From Cellulomonas chitinilytica (lineage in GTDB: Bacteria > Actinomycetota > Actinomycetes > Actinomycetales > Cellulomonadaceae), in contig NZ_BONK01000001.1 in NCBI RefSeq assembly GCF_016862675.1, positions 248,001 to 312,000 on the forward strand: 64,000 bases of DNA, written 5' to 3'. The notes under the pieces were generated by a model. That model did not search any database. It was given only the letters and a program-made list of their open reading frames with translations, and was not told the DNA's origin. A program made the translations under genes and the position numbers. Positions 40,143-48,450 of this stretch are shown in pieces; the first letter of the stretch is position 1; every line of letters begins with the position of its first letter.

Positions 40143-40991
40143 GTGCGCCGCGCTCGCTGGACCGCTCTCGCCGCCGTGGCCGCCGCTGCCGCCCTCGCGC
40201 TCGCCGCGTGCGCGCCGACGGACGACGCAGGCTCGGACGCCACCCCCTCGGACGGCACGCTGACGACCGTCACGCCCGGTGTGCTGACGGTCGCGACGTC
40301 CGACCCCGCCTACGAGCCGTGGGTCGTCGACGACGACCCGACCACCGGGAAGGGCTTCGAGGCGGCGGTCGCGTACGCCGTCGCCGAGCAGCTGGGCTTC
40401 GACAAGGAGCACGTCACCTGGGAGGTGGCGAGCTTCGAGCAGATCATCGCCCCCGGGGCGAAGACCTTCGACATCGCGATCAACCAGGTGTCGATCAGCG
40501 ACGAGCGCAAGGCGAACCTCGACTTCTCCTCGCCGTACTACGAGACCGCGCAGGCGGTCGTGACGCTCGAGGGCACGGCCGGCGAGACCGCGAAGTCCCT
40601 CGCCGCCCTCCAGGGGCTCAGGATCGGCGCGATGGTCGGCACGACCAGCCTCACCGCCGCGCAGGACACCATCGACCCGGCCACGCCGGTCTCCGTGTTC
40701 AACGACAACGACCAGGCCAAGCAGGCCCTGACGTCGGGGCTCGTCGACGCGATCGTCGTCGACCTGCCCACCGCGCTCTACCTCACGAGCGCGGAGCTGG
40801 ACGGCGGGATCCTCGTCGGGCAGCTCCCGGACAGCGCGGGCGGCGACCAGTTCGGCCTCGTGCTCGACAAGGGCAGCGCCCTCACCGGGCCCGTCACGGA
40901 GGCCGTCGACGCGCTGCGCGCCAACGGCACGCTCGCGAAGCTCGAGGCGACGTGGCTCACCGACGCCGCGGGTGCGCCGGTCCTGAAGTGA
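40143..40991 (+). CDS. Polar amino-acid ABC transporter binding lipoprotein
   Basis: 282 aa family-3 solute-binding protein: signal peptide with lipobox LAAC, GVLTVATSDPAYEPWVV at the mature start, KGFEAAVAYAVAEQLGF, DIAINQVSISDERKANLDFSSPYYETAQAV. Binds an amino acid (Glu/Gln/Arg-like group), identity unclear. GTG start at 40143 after GGAGG. First of a three-gene coupled operon. Confidence 0.92.
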   Translation: MRRARWTALAAVAAAAALALAACAPTDDAGSDATPSDGTLTTVTPGVLTVATSDPAYEPWVVDDDPTTGKGFEAAVAYAVAEQLGFDKEHVTWEVASFEQIIAPGAKTFDIAINQVSISDERKANLDFSSPYYETAQAVVTLEGTAGETAKSLAALQGLRIGAMVGTTSLTAAQDTIDPATPVSVFNDNDQAKQALTSGLVDAIVVDLPTALYLTSAELDGGILVGQLPDSAGGDQFGLVLDKGSALTGPVTEAVDALRANGTLAKLEATWLTDAAGAPVLK

Positions 40992-41854
40992 GCTGGGCGC
41001 CCTCCGAGCGCCAGCAGGAGCGGGACGCCTACCGTCGCAGCCGCGCGCACCGCTCGACACTCGTCGCCGCCGTCTCCACGGTCGCGCTCGTCGCCGTGGC
41101 CGTCCTCGCGCTCACGTCCTCGCCCGGGTGGCCGCGCGTCAAGGCGTCGTTCTTCGACTGGGACGTCGCGACGGCGTCGTTCCCGGCGATCCTCGACGGG
41201 CTGTGGCTGAACATCCGGGTCATGGCCGTCAGCGCGGTGTTCATCCTGGTCCTCGCCCTCCTCCTCGCGCTCGCGCGCACCCTGCACGGACCGGTGTTCT
41301 TCCCGGTGCGCGCGCTCGCCACCGGGTACGTCGACGTGTTCCGGGGCCTGCCGCTGATCCTCGTCCTGCTGCTCGTCGGCTTCGGCCTGCCGGGCCTGCG
41401 GCTGCAGGGCATCCCCACGTCGGCCGTCGTGCTGGGCGGGATCGCGCTCGTGCTCACCTACTCCGCGTACGTGGCGGAGGTGTTCCGGGCCGGGATCGAG
41501 TCGGTGCACCCGTCGCAGATGGCCGCGGCCCGCTCGCTGGGCCTCACCCGGGCGCAGGCGATGCGGCACGTCGTGCTCCCCCAGGCCGTCCGGCGCGTGG
41601 TCCCGCCGCTGCTCAACGACCTGGTCGCGCTGTCGAAGGACTCCGGGCTCATCTCGATCCTCGGCGCGATCGACGCCGTCCGGGCCGCGCAGATCGAGAC
41701 CGCGCGGTACGCGAACTTCACGCCGTACGTCGTCGCCGGCGTGCTCTTCGTCGCGCTCACCATCCCGCTGACCCGCTTCACCGACCGGTTCGCCCGACGG
41801 TCCGGCTGGCTGGGGGCGCAGAGCGCGCTGGCCGGCGGCGGGGCGATGCGATGA
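40988..41854 (+). CDS. Polar amino-acid ABC transporter permease
   Basis: 288 aa with an N-terminal anchor helix and five HisM/GlnP-type helices; EAA loop EVFRAGIESVHPSQMAAARSLGLTRAQAMRHVVLPQAVRR. Start GTG overlaps the binding-protein stop (GTGA). Confidence 0.94.
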   Translation: MSWAPSERQQERDAYRRSRAHRSTLVAAVSTVALVAVAVLALTSSPGWPRVKASFFDWDVATASFPAILDGLWLNIRVMAVSAVFILVLALLLALARTLHGPVFFPVRALATGYVDVFRGLPLILVLLLVGFGLPGLRLQGIPTSAVVLGGIALVLTYSAYVAEVFRAGIESVHPSQMAAARSLGLTRAQAMRHVVLPQAVRRVVPPLLNDLVALSKDSGLISILGAIDAVRAAQIETARYANFTPYVVAGVLFVALTIPLTRFTDRFARRSGWLGAQSALAGGGAMR

Positions 41855-42630
41855 CCCCGGGACGCGTGCGCGACCCCATGCCGGGGTCGTTGCCGAGCTC
41901 CCCGCTGCTGTCCGTCCGTGGCGTCCGCAAGGCGTTCGGCGAGCACGTCGTGCTCGACGACCTGTCGCTCGACGTGCACGCGCACCAGGTCGTCGTGCTC
42001 ATCGGCGCGTCCGGCTCGGGCAAGTCCACGCTGCTGCGCTGCATCGACCTGCTCGAGGACGTCGACGACGGGGTGATCGAGCTCGAGGGCCAGGACATCA
42101 CCGACCCCCGGCTCGACGCCGACACGGTCCGCGCCCGCATCGGCATGGTGTTCCAGGCGTACAACCTCTTCCCCCACCTGCGCGTGCTCGACAACCTCAC
42201 CCTCGCGCCGCGGCTCGTGCACGGCACCGGCCGCGACCAGGCCCGGGCCGAGGCGATGGCGGTGCTCGACCGCGTCGGGCTGGCCGACCGCGCCACGGCG
42301 TTCCCGGACGAGCTGTCCGGCGGGCAGCAGCAGCGTGTCGCGATCGCCCGCGCGCTCGTCGGCAGGCCCGCCGTCATGCTGCTCGACGAGGTGACGAGCG
42401 CGCTCGACCCGGAGCTCGTCGGCGAGGTGCTGCAGCTGCTGGCCGAGCTCAAGCAGACCGGCCTCACGATGGTCGTCGCGACCCACGAGATGGGCTTCGC
42501 GCGCGAGGTCGCCGACGAGGTGTGCTTCCTGCACGAGGGGCGGGTGCACGAGCGCGGCACGCCCGCCCAGGTGCTCGGCGACCCCCGGCAGGAGCGCACG
42601 CGGGAGTTCCTGCGCCGCATCACGGGCTGA
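41851..42630 (+). CDS. Polar amino-acid ABC transporter ATPase (GlnQ-like)
   Basis: 259 aa. Walker A GASGSGKST, Q-loop VFQAYNLFPHL, signature LSGGQQQR, Walker B VMLLDEVTSALDP, H-loop ATHEMG. The VFQxYNLFPHL and DEVTSALDPE forms are typical for PAAT transporters. Overlaps the permease gene by 4 nt. Confidence 0.95.
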   Translation: MTPGRVRDPMPGSLPSSPLLSVRGVRKAFGEHVVLDDLSLDVHAHQVVVLIGASGSGKSTLLRCIDLLEDVDDGVIELEGQDITDPRLDADTVRARIGMVFQAYNLFPHLRVLDNLTLAPRLVHGTGRDQARAEAMAVLDRVGLADRATAFPDELSGGQQQRVAIARALVGRPAVMLLDEVTSALDPELVGEVLQLLAELKQTGLTMVVATHEMGFAREVADEVCFLHEGRVHERGTPAQVLGDPRQERTREFLRRITG

Positions 42631-42676
42631 GCCGGGTCACCGGATCGGGCCGGGGACGACGGATCGAGCCAGGGGA

Positions 42677-42719
42677 CGACGGAGCCCGCCCGGCGTGGTC
42701 GCCGAGCGGGCCCCCGTCG
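42677..42719. terminator. Bidirectional terminator
   Basis: Imperfect long stem CGACGGAGCCCGCCCGG...CCGAGCGGGCCCCCGTCG between the convergent ABC operon and fprA. Confidence 0.75.
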
Positions 42720-42732
42720 GTTCGTCGTCGGG

Positions 42733-44109
42733 TCAGGCCTCGCGGCCCAGCGCCACGGCGACCATGTCCTCGCGCGGGACGACCTTGATGCGCTCGCGGC
42801 CGTGGGGCTCGCCGAGCTCCCTCTCGTACGCGTCGAGCAGCTCCCAGCCCGACCACTGGACGACCTCGACGCCACGTCCGACGAGGAAGTCCGTCACGGC
42901 CGACGGGTCACGGTCGGTGGCCGTGTAGAACGCGTCACCGGCCTCCGCGACGTCCTCACCGAGGTGGCGGATGGTCTCCGACGCGTCCGACTTGGTGTGG
43001 CCGATGAGGCCGACGGGCCCGCGCTTGATCCAGCCCGTCGCGTACACGCCGGGGATGTGGTCGCCGTCCACGTCGAGGACACGGCCCTCGCGGTTGGGGA
43101 TCACGCCCGCGACGTCGTCGAACGGGATGTCGACGAGCGGCGAGCCGAAGTACCCGACCGCGCGGTAGACGGCCGTGACGGGCCAGTCCTCGGTCTGCCC
43201 GGTGCCGGAGACGTTGCCGTCGCCGTTGAGCACCGTGCGCTCGGTGCGCAGGCCGACGACCTTGCCGTCCTCGCCGAGCAGCTCGACGGGCTTGTGCAGG
43301 AAGTGCAGGTGGATGCGGCGGCTGGCGGTGAGGTCCTCGGGCTCCTTGAGCGTCCAGTCCGTGAGGGTCTTGACGACCTGCTTGGTCTGGTTCGAGGAGT
43401 GGATCGCGGCCATCGAGCCCTCGTCGAACTCGAAGTCCTCGGGGTACACGATGACGTCGACGTCGGGCACGTGGCCGAGCTCGCGCAGCTCCAGCGGGGA
43501 GAACTTCACCTGCGCCGGGCCGCGGCGGGCGAACACGTGGACGTCGCTCACCGGGTTCTGCTTGAGCACGTCGTACACGTTGGCGGGGACGTCCGTGGGC
43601 AGCAGGTCGTCGGCGTGCTTGGCGAGGATGCGCGCGACGTCGAGCGCGACGTTGCCGGCGCCGAGGACGGCGACGTGCTGGTGCTCGAGCGGCCACGTGC
43701 GGGGCACGTCCGGGTGCCCGTCGTACCACGACACGAAGTCGGCGGCGCCGTAGGAGCCGTCGAGGTCGATGCCCGGGACGGGCAGCGCGGCGTCGCGGAT
43801 CGAGCCCGTGGAGAAGATGACCGCGTCGTAGAACTGGCGCAGGTCGTCCAGCTTGAGGTCCGTGCCGTAGTCGACGTTCGCGAGCAGCCGGATGTCGCCG
43901 CGCTCGAGCACCTTGTGCAGCGCGACGATGATCTGCTTGATGCGCGGGTGGTCGGGCGCGACCCCGTACCGCACGAGGCCGAACGGCGCCGGGAGGCGCT
44001 CGAACAGGTCGATGCTGACGTCGAGGTCGGTCTTCGACAGGATGTCGGCCGCGTAGATGCCGGCCGGTCCGGCGCCGACGACGGCGACGCGCAAGGTCGG
44101 GGTGCTCAC
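42733..44109 (-). CDS. fprA: Ferredoxin/adrenodoxin-type NADP+ reductase
   Basis: 458 aa two-domain flavoprotein. FAD motif VAVVGAGPAGIYAADIL at the start, FGLVRYGVAPDHPRIK, NADP motif VAVLGAGNVALDVARIL, then GRVLDVDGDHIPGVYATGWIKRGPVGLIGHTKSDA, the FprA-type C-terminal FAD contact. Transfers electrons between NADPH and ferredoxin, supplying oxygenases and Fe-S enzymes. GTG at 44109 chosen just before the FAD motif; its GGAAGG site is rather far (about 12 nt). Confidence 0.93.
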   Translation of the reverse strand: MSTPTLRVAVVGAGPAGIYAADILSKTDLDVSIDLFERLPAPFGLVRYGVAPDHPRIKQIIVALHKVLERGDIRLLANVDYGTDLKLDDLRQFYDAVIFSTGSIRDAALPVPGIDLDGSYGAADFVSWYDGHPDVPRTWPLEHQHVAVLGAGNVALDVARILAKHADDLLPTDVPANVYDVLKQNPVSDVHVFARRGPAQVKFSPLELRELGHVPDVDVIVYPEDFEFDEGSMAAIHSSNQTKQVVKTLTDWTLKEPEDLTASRRIHLHFLHKPVELLGEDGKVVGLRTERTVLNGDGNVSGTGQTEDWPVTAVYRAVGYFGSPLVDIPFDDVAGVIPNREGRVLDVDGDHIPGVYATGWIKRGPVGLIGHTKSDASETIRHLGEDVAEAGDAFYTATDRDPSAVTDFLVGRGVEVVQWSGWELLDAYERELGEPHGRERIKVVPREDMVAVALGREA

Positions 44110-44345
44110 GGGACGCGGTGCCTTCCGATCAGGGGAGCCCTGCTGGCGGGTGCGTCCTCGGCCGCGGTTCTCGCGGGCCTTCCGGACGGCACGGCAGGGC
44201 TGTGCTCGGCCCAGTGTAGGGCGGCAGATGAGGGGATCCTCAGCCCGTCGCCAGCATCTGGACACACGTGAGACGGCTCCGGCGGGGGCCCAGGGGTGGC
44301 GCCGCACACCTCCACGCGCTCGACGCCACCCCGTCCGTGGGCCCG

Positions 44346-44377
44346 GGTGGCGCCGGGTCCGACGACCCGGCGCCACC
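44346..44377 (-). terminator. Terminator of alpha-amylase gene
   Basis: Perfect 14-bp stem GGTGGCGCCGGGTC / GACCCGGCGCCACC with a 4-nt loop just after the amylase stop. The remaining interval to the fprA start (about 235 bp) contains a TACACT box near 44213-44218 but no gene. Confidence 0.85.
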
Positions 44378-44387
44378 TCGTGGCGGC

Positions 44388-46256
44388 CTAGCTGCGCCAG
44401 GTGTCGGTCAGGGTGAGCACACCGCTCGCCGGCACCGTGACGGTCCGGTTGGCACCGGACTCCCAGGTCACCGCCCCGTTCGACTCCTTGCGCACGTACT
44501 TGTACTGGACGACCGTCCCCGCGGGGAGCGTCACCGACGCGCGCCAGACGGGGTAGGTGGCCGACGAGAGCGGGACCGCGTTCGCGGGCGCCCAGCCGCC
44601 CAGCTCCGGACGGTCTCCGACCACGAAGACGTTCTGCCCCCACACGGTCGTGGCGTTCACCCCGAAGGACACCTGCGACGCCGTCGTCGGCGTCGGGGTG
44701 GGCGACGGCGTGGGCGACCCGGTCCCGCCCGCGAGCTGCCCGACGTGCAGCGCGACGGCGCCGTTCGCCGGGACCGTGAACGTCGCCGCGCCCCCGGAGG
44801 CCACGGTGACGACCGTCCCGGAGCACCCGCCCGACGTCGCCGCGCCGCTGATGACGTCGCAGTAGCGGCCGGCGGGCAGCGACGTCTGGAACGTGCGCTG
44901 CAGCGCGGAGCCGTCACGGTTGATCACCACGTACCCCTTGTCGCCGCGGCCGTAGGCGAGCCTGCCGCCGTCGCTCCACACGTTCGTCAGCGCCGCCGTG
45001 CCCACCGTGTTCCGGAAGCCGACCATGTGCGCGGTCTCGTTCCACCGGTGCGCGCACGTCCACGTGCCCTGCCCGCACACGGCGTCGTCGACCTCGCCGC
45101 TGCCCTGCTGCGGCGGCCCGGCGTCGTTGGTGCTGAACGCGTACCCGGAGTACACCGTCGGCCAGCCGTACGGGTAGCTCAGCTGGAAGACGTTCGCGAG
45201 CCGATAGTCCGTGGTGTTCTTGTAGCTCAGGGTCTCGCCGTTGCGCTCGGTGTCGTGGTTGTCGACGAACACCGCGGCCCTGTCGGTCGGCAGCAGCCAG
45301 GACTGGTCCTTGAGCCCGGCGAGCGAGGACAGGTTGCCGCTCTGGAAGACCGACTTGAGGGTGCGGGACCAGGTGAACTCGTTGGAGTCGCCGGAGCCGA
45401 GGTACTCGGAGGGCTGGATCGGCTCGCCGGCGCCGGCGATGACCTCGTGCTCGACGTACACGCTCTGGTCGGTCAGCTTCGCCTTGATCGCCTCGAGGTC
45501 GGTCGCCGCGATGTGCTTGGACGCGTCCACCCGGAAGCCGCGGACGCCGAGGGAGATGAGGTCGTTGAGGTAGTTCGCGATCTCCTGGCGGACGTACTCC
45601 GCGCCCGTGTCGAGATCCTGGAGGTTGACCAGCCGGCAGTTCTGCACCTGCCAGCGGTCGTTGTAGCTGCTGATGTTCGTGCGGCACGAGTGGAAGTCCT
45701 GCGGGCCGTACCCGCCCTCCGGGCCGGGGTAGTGCTCCTCGGTGAACACCGTGCCGGCCCAGCCGGTGCCCGAGGTCTGGCCGGACATGTGGTTGACCAC
45801 GACGTCGGCGATGACGGAGACGCCGGCGGCGCGGCAGGTGTCGATCATCGCCTTGTACTCGGCGCGGGTGCCGAGCTTGGACTCGATCTTGTAGCTGACG
45901 GGCTGGTACGAGGTCCACCACTGGCCGGCCAGGACGACGTGCTCGTTCGGCGGCGACGTCTGCACGAAGCCGTAGCCGGCGGGGCCGAGCACGGTCGTGC
46001 ACTCGCTCGCGATCGAGTTCCACGTCCACTGGAACAGGTTCGCCGCCGGCCGCATCGTGGCGGGCGCGGCGTCGGCACGTGGGGCGGCGGCCAGGCTCGT
46101 CGCGGCGAGCCCGGTCAGCGTCAGGACGACGGCGAGCAGGGCGCAGAGCGCCGCCCGGCGCGGAGGGTGCTGGGTCGGATGGTGGGTCGGATGGTGGGTC
46201 GGATGCTGGGTCGGGTGGTGCTGGGTCGGGTGGTGCTGGGTCGGGTGGTGGGACAC
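44388..46256 (-). CDS. Secreted GH13 alpha-amylase with C-terminal CBM20
   Basis: 622 aa. N-terminal His/Pro/Thr/Gln-rich tandem repeat (residues ~2-28) precedes a signal peptide (ALCALLAVVLTLTGLAATSLAAA). GH13 catalytic domain ~50-410: VIADVVVNHMS, GFRVDASKH (nucleophile Asp), VEHEVIAG (acid/base Glu) and FVDNHDTER (third Asp). A C-terminal beta domain, a Pro/Thr/Ser linker (GSPTPSPTPTPTT) and a CBM20 starch-binding domain (NVFVVGDRPELGGWAPANAVPLS... YKYVRKESNG) follow. Cleaves internal alpha-1,4 bonds of starch outside the cell. GTG start with GAGGAG 8 nt away. Monocistronic; TGCAA-type repeats about 200 bp upstream suggest MalR control. Confidence 0.94.
   Translation of the reverse strand: MSHHPTQHHPTQHHPTQHPTHHPTHHPTQHPPRRAALCALLAVVLTLTGLAATSLAAAPRADAAPATMRPAANLFQWTWNSIASECTTVLGPAGYGFVQTSPPNEHVVLAGQWWTSYQPVSYKIESKLGTRAEYKAMIDTCRAAGVSVIADVVVNHMSGQTSGTGWAGTVFTEEHYPGPEGGYGPQDFHSCRTNISSYNDRWQVQNCRLVNLQDLDTGAEYVRQEIANYLNDLISLGVRGFRVDASKHIAATDLEAIKAKLTDQSVYVEHEVIAGAGEPIQPSEYLGSGDSNEFTWSRTLKSVFQSGNLSSLAGLKDQSWLLPTDRAAVFVDNHDTERNGETLSYKNTTDYRLANVFQLSYPYGWPTVYSGYAFSTNDAGPPQQGSGEVDDAVCGQGTWTCAHRWNETAHMVGFRNTVGTAALTNVWSDGGRLAYGRGDKGYVVINRDGSALQRTFQTSLPAGRYCDVISGAATSGGCSGTVVTVASGGAATFTVPANGAVALHVGQLAGGTGSPTPSPTPTPTTASQVSFGVNATTVWGQNVFVVGDRPELGGWAPANAVPLSSATYPVWRASVTLPAGTVVQYKYVRKESNGAVTWESGANRTVTVPASGVLTLTDTWRS
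46168..46252 (-). repeat. Tandem 12-/15-bp repeat encoding HPTQ/HPTH
   Basis: At least six units of CC(A)CCATCCGACCCA-type sequence at the very start of the amylase gene, giving HHPTQ/HPTH blocks ahead of the signal peptide core. Confidence 0.9.
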
Positions 46257-46457
46257 GTCGTGCACTCCTCGCGGCAAGGCCCGACCTCGTCGTCGAGCCG
46301 CTCCGGGGCCGTCGCGTCGTCGCGACGACCGGCCTGCTACCGCCGCCGTGCCCGGGGTCGGACGCTGCGCGGCGCGGGTGGGACCGCCAGGTCCCGGGAG
46401 GAGGTGTGTGCCGTCCGACGGGTTCACCGGTGGGCGGCGCGCAGGCGCCACGCCTCC

Positions 46458-46491
46458 TGCAACAGAAGGTGCAACGCTCATGAAACTTGCA
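46458..46491. promoter_or_regulatory. MalR-like TGCAAC/CTTGCA repeats
   Basis: TGCAAC at 46458-46463 and 46470-46475, 12 bp apart in direct repeat, and an inverted CTTGCA at 46486-46491, between the divergent amylase and rarD genes. In Streptomyces, MalR-controlled amylase promoters carry TTGCA-containing repeats, so this is a candidate operator. The cognate regulator is not in the window. Confidence 0.5.
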
Positions 46492-46548
46492 GCAATCGGA
46501 CACTAGGGGGCGTCCGGGCTGTCGTCAACCGCCGCTTACGCTCGTCGG

Positions 46549-47499
46549 GTGCCCGACCGCTCCCCCGCCCCCCGACCCGCTCCCACCCCGCTCGACCGCC
46601 TCGGACTCGGCACCGGCATCGGCGCGTACGTCCTGTGGGGTGCGCTGCCCCTGTACTTCCCGCTGCTGCAGCCCGCCGGAGCCGTCGAGATCATCGCCCA
46701 CCGGGTGGTCTGGTCCCTGCTGTTCTGCCTCGTGCTGCTGTCCGTGACCCGGACGTGGGGCTCGTTCCGGACCACCCTGCGCGACGCACGCACCATGCGG
46801 CTGCTCGCCCTGGCGGGCGTCCTGCTCGCGGTCAACTGGCTCGCGTTCGTCATCGGCGTGCTCACCGACCGCGTGGTCGACGCGGCCCTCGGGTACTTCA
46901 TCAACCCGCTGGTCACCGTCGGCCTCGCCGTGCTCGTGCTGCGCGAACGCGTGCGCCCGGTGCAGTGGGTCGCGCTCGGGTTCGGTGCCGCCGCCGTCGT
47001 CGTCATCACCGCCGGGTACGGCCGGCTGCCGTGGATCGCGCTCACCGTCGCGGCCAGCTTCGGGATCTACGGGCTCGTCAAGAACCGCGTCGGCCGGTCC
47101 GTCGAGGCCGTGCCCGGCCTCGCCGCCGAGACGCTCGTCCTCGCCCCCGTCGCGCTCGGCTACCTCGTCGTCACCGGGATCCAGGGCACCGGCACGTTCG
47201 GCACCGAGGGCGCCGGGCACGCCGTGCTCCTCGCGTCGGCCGGCGTCGTCACCGCCGTGCCCCTGCTGCTGTTCAGCGCCGCGGCCAGACGGCTCCCGCT
47301 CACCGCCATCGGGCTGCTGCAGTACATCACCCCGGTGCTGCAGTTCCTCATCGGCGTCGTCGTGCTGCACGAGCAGATGCCGCCCGCCCGGTGGTGGGGG
47401 TTCGGCCTCGTCTGGACGGCGCTCGTGATCCTCACCGTCGACGGCATGCGGTCGAGCCGGTCCCACGCGCTCGCCCGACGAGCCGCCTCGACCGTCTGA
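46549..47499 (+). CDS. rarD: EamA/RarD family transporter
   Basis: 316 aa with ten predicted helices in two EamA halves. GIGAYVLWGALPLYFPLLQPAGAVEIIAHRVVWSL is the RarD signature; NPLVTVGLAVLVLRERVRPVQW and GLLQYITPVLQFLIGVVVLHEQMPPARWWGF close the two halves. Substrate uncertain (chloramphenicol-sensitive name is historical). GTG at 46549, with TACGCT ending 6 nt upstream, leaderless. Convergent with the phosphatase gene with only 3 bp between. Confidence 0.9.
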   Translation: MPDRSPAPRPAPTPLDRLGLGTGIGAYVLWGALPLYFPLLQPAGAVEIIAHRVVWSLLFCLVLLSVTRTWGSFRTTLRDARTMRLLALAGVLLAVNWLAFVIGVLTDRVVDAALGYFINPLVTVGLAVLVLRERVRPVQWVALGFGAAAVVVITAGYGRLPWIALTVAASFGIYGLVKNRVGRSVEAVPGLAAETLVLAPVALGYLVVTGIQGTGTFGTEGAGHAVLLASAGVVTAVPLLLFSAAARRLPLTAIGLLQYITPVLQFLIGVVVLHEQMPPARWWGFGLVWTALVILTVDGMRSSRSHALARRAASTV

Positions 47500-47502
47500 C
47501 GC

Positions 47503-48264
47503 TCAGGAGCGCGCGAGCGTCGCGTCGACCACCACGGCCGTGATGTTGTCGGCGCCCCCGGCTGCCAGGGCCTCGCCGACCAGGCGGTCCGCCGCGTCCT
47601 GCGGGTCCGGCGTCGCCCGCAGCGCCGCCTCGATCCGGGCGTCCGTGAGCTCGTCCGTCAGGCCGTCCGAGCACACCAGCATCCGGTCGCCCGGGCTCAC
47701 CGGGAACATCCACAGGTCCGGGTCGACCTCCGACGCGCCACCGCCCAGCACCCGGGTCACCACGTGCCGGCGCGGGTACCGCGACGCCTCCTCGGCCGCG
47801 ACGACGCCGCTCGCCACCAGCTCCGCGACCTCCGAGTGGTCCCGCGTGACCTGCTCGAGCACCCCGCCCGCCATCCGGTACGTCCGGGAGTCGCCCACGT
47901 TCAGCACGATCCAGCACGGCAGGTCCTCGTGCTCGGTGAGGATCACGCCCGTCATCGTCGTCCCCGGCCGGCGACCCGTCGACGACGGCAGGTCCCGCAG
48001 GCGCGCGTGCGCGGCGCGCAGCGTCGCACGGACCGTCTCCAGGTCCGGCGTGGTGCCCACGAGCGCCCGGACGGTCTCGATCGCCATGCCGCTCGCGACC
48101 TCGCCCGCCTCGTGGCCGCCCATCCCGTCCGCGACGACGTACACGCCGCGCAGCGCGAGCGCGGTGTCCTCGTTCGTCGCACGCCCCGCGCGGTCGGTCG
48201 CGACCCCGACCTCCAGACGCACGCCGTCCACGGTCATCGGGCGGACCCGTCCCACCGGCGGCAC
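47503..48264 (-). CDS. PP2C-type Ser/Thr protein phosphatase
   Basis: About 253 aa. Metal-binding motifs of the PPM family: VATDRAGRATNEDTAL, VVADGMGGHEAG, LNVGDSRTYRM, VCSDGLTDEL and GGADNITAVVV. Dephosphorylates Ser/Thr phosphoproteins, cytosolic, no membrane segment. Start uncertain: GTG at 48264 is the first possible and an ATG at 48237 is an alternative; neither has a convincing ribosome-binding site. In-frame sequence upstream of 48264 looks coding but offers no normal start. No partner kinase in the window. Confidence 0.87.
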   Translation of the reverse strand: MPPVGRVRPMTVDGVRLEVGVATDRAGRATNEDTALALRGVYVVADGMGGHEAGEVASGMAIETVRALVGTTPDLETVRATLRAAHARLRDLPSSTGRRPGTTMTGVILTEHEDLPCWIVLNVGDSRTYRMAGGVLEQVTRDHSEVAELVASGVVAAEEASRYPRRHVVTRVLGGGASEVDPDLWMFPVSPGDRMLVCSDGLTDELTDARIEAALRATPDPQDAADRLVGEALAAGGADNITAVVVDATLARS

Positions 48265-48450
48265 GACCCGACCACGGTCGGGCGCGAGGTCGGGCTGGTC
48301 ATCGGTGTCCTTTGGTGCGCCGGCGCCGGCCGGCCCGCGTGAGGTCGTCGGTCAGCATAGTCAGCACGGCGGCCGAGGTCAGCGCCCGCGACCCGCCCGC
48401 ACGGCGCGCCGCCCGCAGCATGCCTCCGGACGGGTGACGGACCGTCGCCG

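Noticed and set aside
48234..48301. Small ORF before the PP2C gene
   Set aside because: It has a passable ribosome-binding site but only 22 codons in a different frame and no family similarity; probably chance, though a frameshift at the PP2C start cannot be excluded.
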